From positions 1 to 6,953 of the forward strand of contig JAFUWP010000163.1 of assembly GCA_017483405.1 (NCBI GenBank): a stretch of 6,953 nt of DNA, given 5' to 3'. Numbering within the stretch: the first letter of the stretch is position 1; the number at the start of each line of letters is the position of its first letter. Of the stretch, positions 6,074 to 6,953 are shown piece after piece. Under the pieces are notes generated by a model. That model was given only the letters and a program-made list of their open reading frames with translations. It was not told the origin of the DNA and made no database searches. This DNA is from Oscillospiraceae bacterium (GTDB lineage: Bacteria > Bacillota > Clostridia > Oscillospirales > Ruminococcaceae). The translations under genes and the position numbers were made by a program.

Positions 6074-6953
6074 CGGAGTACTTATTATTCCGGAGGGTGT
6101 CGCGGTGATTCCGGAGGGAACATTTTCCGGAAATCAAAATATCACCCGTGTCATTATGCCGGACAGTCTGAAAATTATCGGAAAAGGGGCATTTCATGGT
6201 TGCAGAAGTCTGAAAGAAATCATATTTCCGGAACAGCTTGTCAGCATCGGAAACGGTGCATTTAATGGCTGTTCGGAACTGAAAAGCATCAGGATTCCGG
6301 ACAGTGTGAATCATATCGGAATAGGGGCATTCCGCTGGTGTGAGAAACTGGAAGATGTCATCCTGCCAGATTTCTTGACCATGCTCCGGAAAAAAGTATT
6401 TTCCTGTACGGCTCTGGAACATATCAAAATTCCGGAAAGCGTTGTCAAAATCGAAGAAAAAGCCTTTGAGTATGCAAATCTGAAAGAAATTTTACTTCCA
6501 GAAGTCTGCTGTATCGAAAAAAAAGCTTTTTCATACAATACAAAACTTGAAAGAATTATCATTTCTGAAAAGCTGAATGAGGTCTGTGCAAGCGCATTCA
6601 AAGGCAATATCCGTCTGAAACAAATCATCTGTCATGATATGCATTTTTCATCCTCCGGAAACTTCAGGACAGATGAGATAATTGCAGTGATTATCCGTAT
6701 CAGTAAGTTTCTGCAAAATCCGGAAAATCCCGAACTTTCCGCTTATCTTGCAGAACATTTCAGAATTGTGCTTTCTGTCTGCAATGCGGAAATCCTGAAA
6801 AAATTACTGCTTTCCGGAACAATCTTCACGAAAAATAATATTGATGCATCTGTTCAGTATGCCAATCAGACAGAAAATTATGAATTTCAGCTTCTGCTGA
6901 TGGATTATAAAGCACATCATATCGGCTATCAGGATATTTCTGATAAATTAAAA
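6051..6953 (+). CDS. BspA-like LRR protein, largest repeat set, 3' end cut by the window (paralogue 6)
   Basis: The frame is open from the ATG at 6051 to the window end, 301 codons, and stops at SDKLK. All siblings end in KL, so only one leucine codon and the stop are probably missing. The short cap MTDYEIKDG is followed by about eight LRR_5 repeats at 10-195 (for example MPDSLKIIGKGAFHGC, FPEQLVSIGNGAFNGC, IPDSVNHIGIGAFRWC, IPESVVKIEEKAF), the longest array in the window. The helical module (about 205-301) follows the family pattern, with NAEILKKLLLSGTIF and NIDASVQYANQTENYEFQLLLMDYK-type helices. No signal peptide is visible. An 8-A tract at 6517-6524 lies inside repeat seven. The start is supported by AGGAGA with 6-base spacing and by identity with the 5333 gene's start. 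The binding partner is unknown. Confidence 0.93.
   Translation, partial: MTDYEIKDGVLIIPEGVAVIPEGTFSGNQNITRVIMPDSLKIIGKGAFHGCRSLKEIIFPEQLVSIGNGAFNGCSELKSIRIPDSVNHIGIGAFRWCEKLEDVILPDFLTMLRKKVFSCTALEHIKIPESVVKIEEKAFEYANLKEILLPEVCCIEKKAFSYNTKLERIIISEKLNEVCASAFKGNIRLKQIICHDMHFSSSGNFRTDEIIAVIIRISKFLQNPENPELSAYLAEHFRIVLSVCNAEILKKLLLSGTIFTKNNIDASVQYANQTENYEFQLLLMDYKAHHIGYQDISDKLK

Noticed and set aside
4520..6600. CRISPR-like or satellite-like tandem repeats in the LRR genes
   Set aside because: The periodicity of roughly 23 codons is the LRR_5 protein repeat; spacing and DNA sequence vary and the frames stay open.
100..6700. Dense TCCGGA / CCGGAA hexamers as possible uptake or restriction-linked signals
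   Set aside because: They follow from codon choice: Ile-Pro-Glu written ATT-CCG-GAA in LRRs, plus frequent CGG arginine and TCC serine. They keep codon phase, so protein coding explains them.

Overview
The window looks like part of a genome from a low-to-moderate GC member of the Firmicutes (Bacillota), most likely a gut or rumen Clostridia of the Ruminococcus/Oscillospiraceae type. This rests on strong AGGAGA-type Shine-Dalgarno sites, tight same-strand gene packing, and BspA-like leucine-rich-repeat (LRR_5) proteins, which I recall as abundant in such genomes. The organism call is an inference; there is no rRNA or other marker gene here.

All seven genes lie on the + strand with gaps of 10 to 37 bases or a 4-base overlap, so the whole window reads as the inside of one operon that probably continues at both ends. 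Layout: a small LRR protein (9-674); a large DUF5682-type protein with TraB/ChaN/EreA-like motifs (698-3064); then five more LRR proteins in tandem (3102-3755, 3770-4417, 4414-5322, 5333-6040, and 6051 to the window end). The last one is cut only one codon plus the stop before its expected end. There is no gene-free stretch longer than about 37 bases, and I found no convincing internal promoter, terminator, RNA gene, mobile element or CRISPR array.

The six LRR proteins are paralogues with one architecture: a short N-terminal cap (pattern FEIKDxxLIKY), 3 to 8 LRR_5 repeats, and a helical, ankyrin-like C-terminal module that ends at the very C-terminus in a conserved [FL]KL. None has a clear signal peptide, so they are probably cytoplasmic, unlike classical secreted BspA proteins. 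The number and sequence of LRRs vary while both ends are conserved. Two gene junctions are 84/87 identical at the DNA level and each contains the 3' end of one gene, the Shine-Dalgarno site, and the start of the next. Recombination between them would add or remove exactly one gene in frame.

The working hypothesis (inference) is an operon pairing a conserved, putatively metal-dependent DUF5682 enzyme with an expandable set of interchangeable LRR recognition or adaptor proteins that share a common docking tail. DUF5682 genes are, as I recall, often found next to MoxR-type AAA+ ATPase and von Willebrand A domain genes. Neither is in this window, and the flanks would be the place to look.
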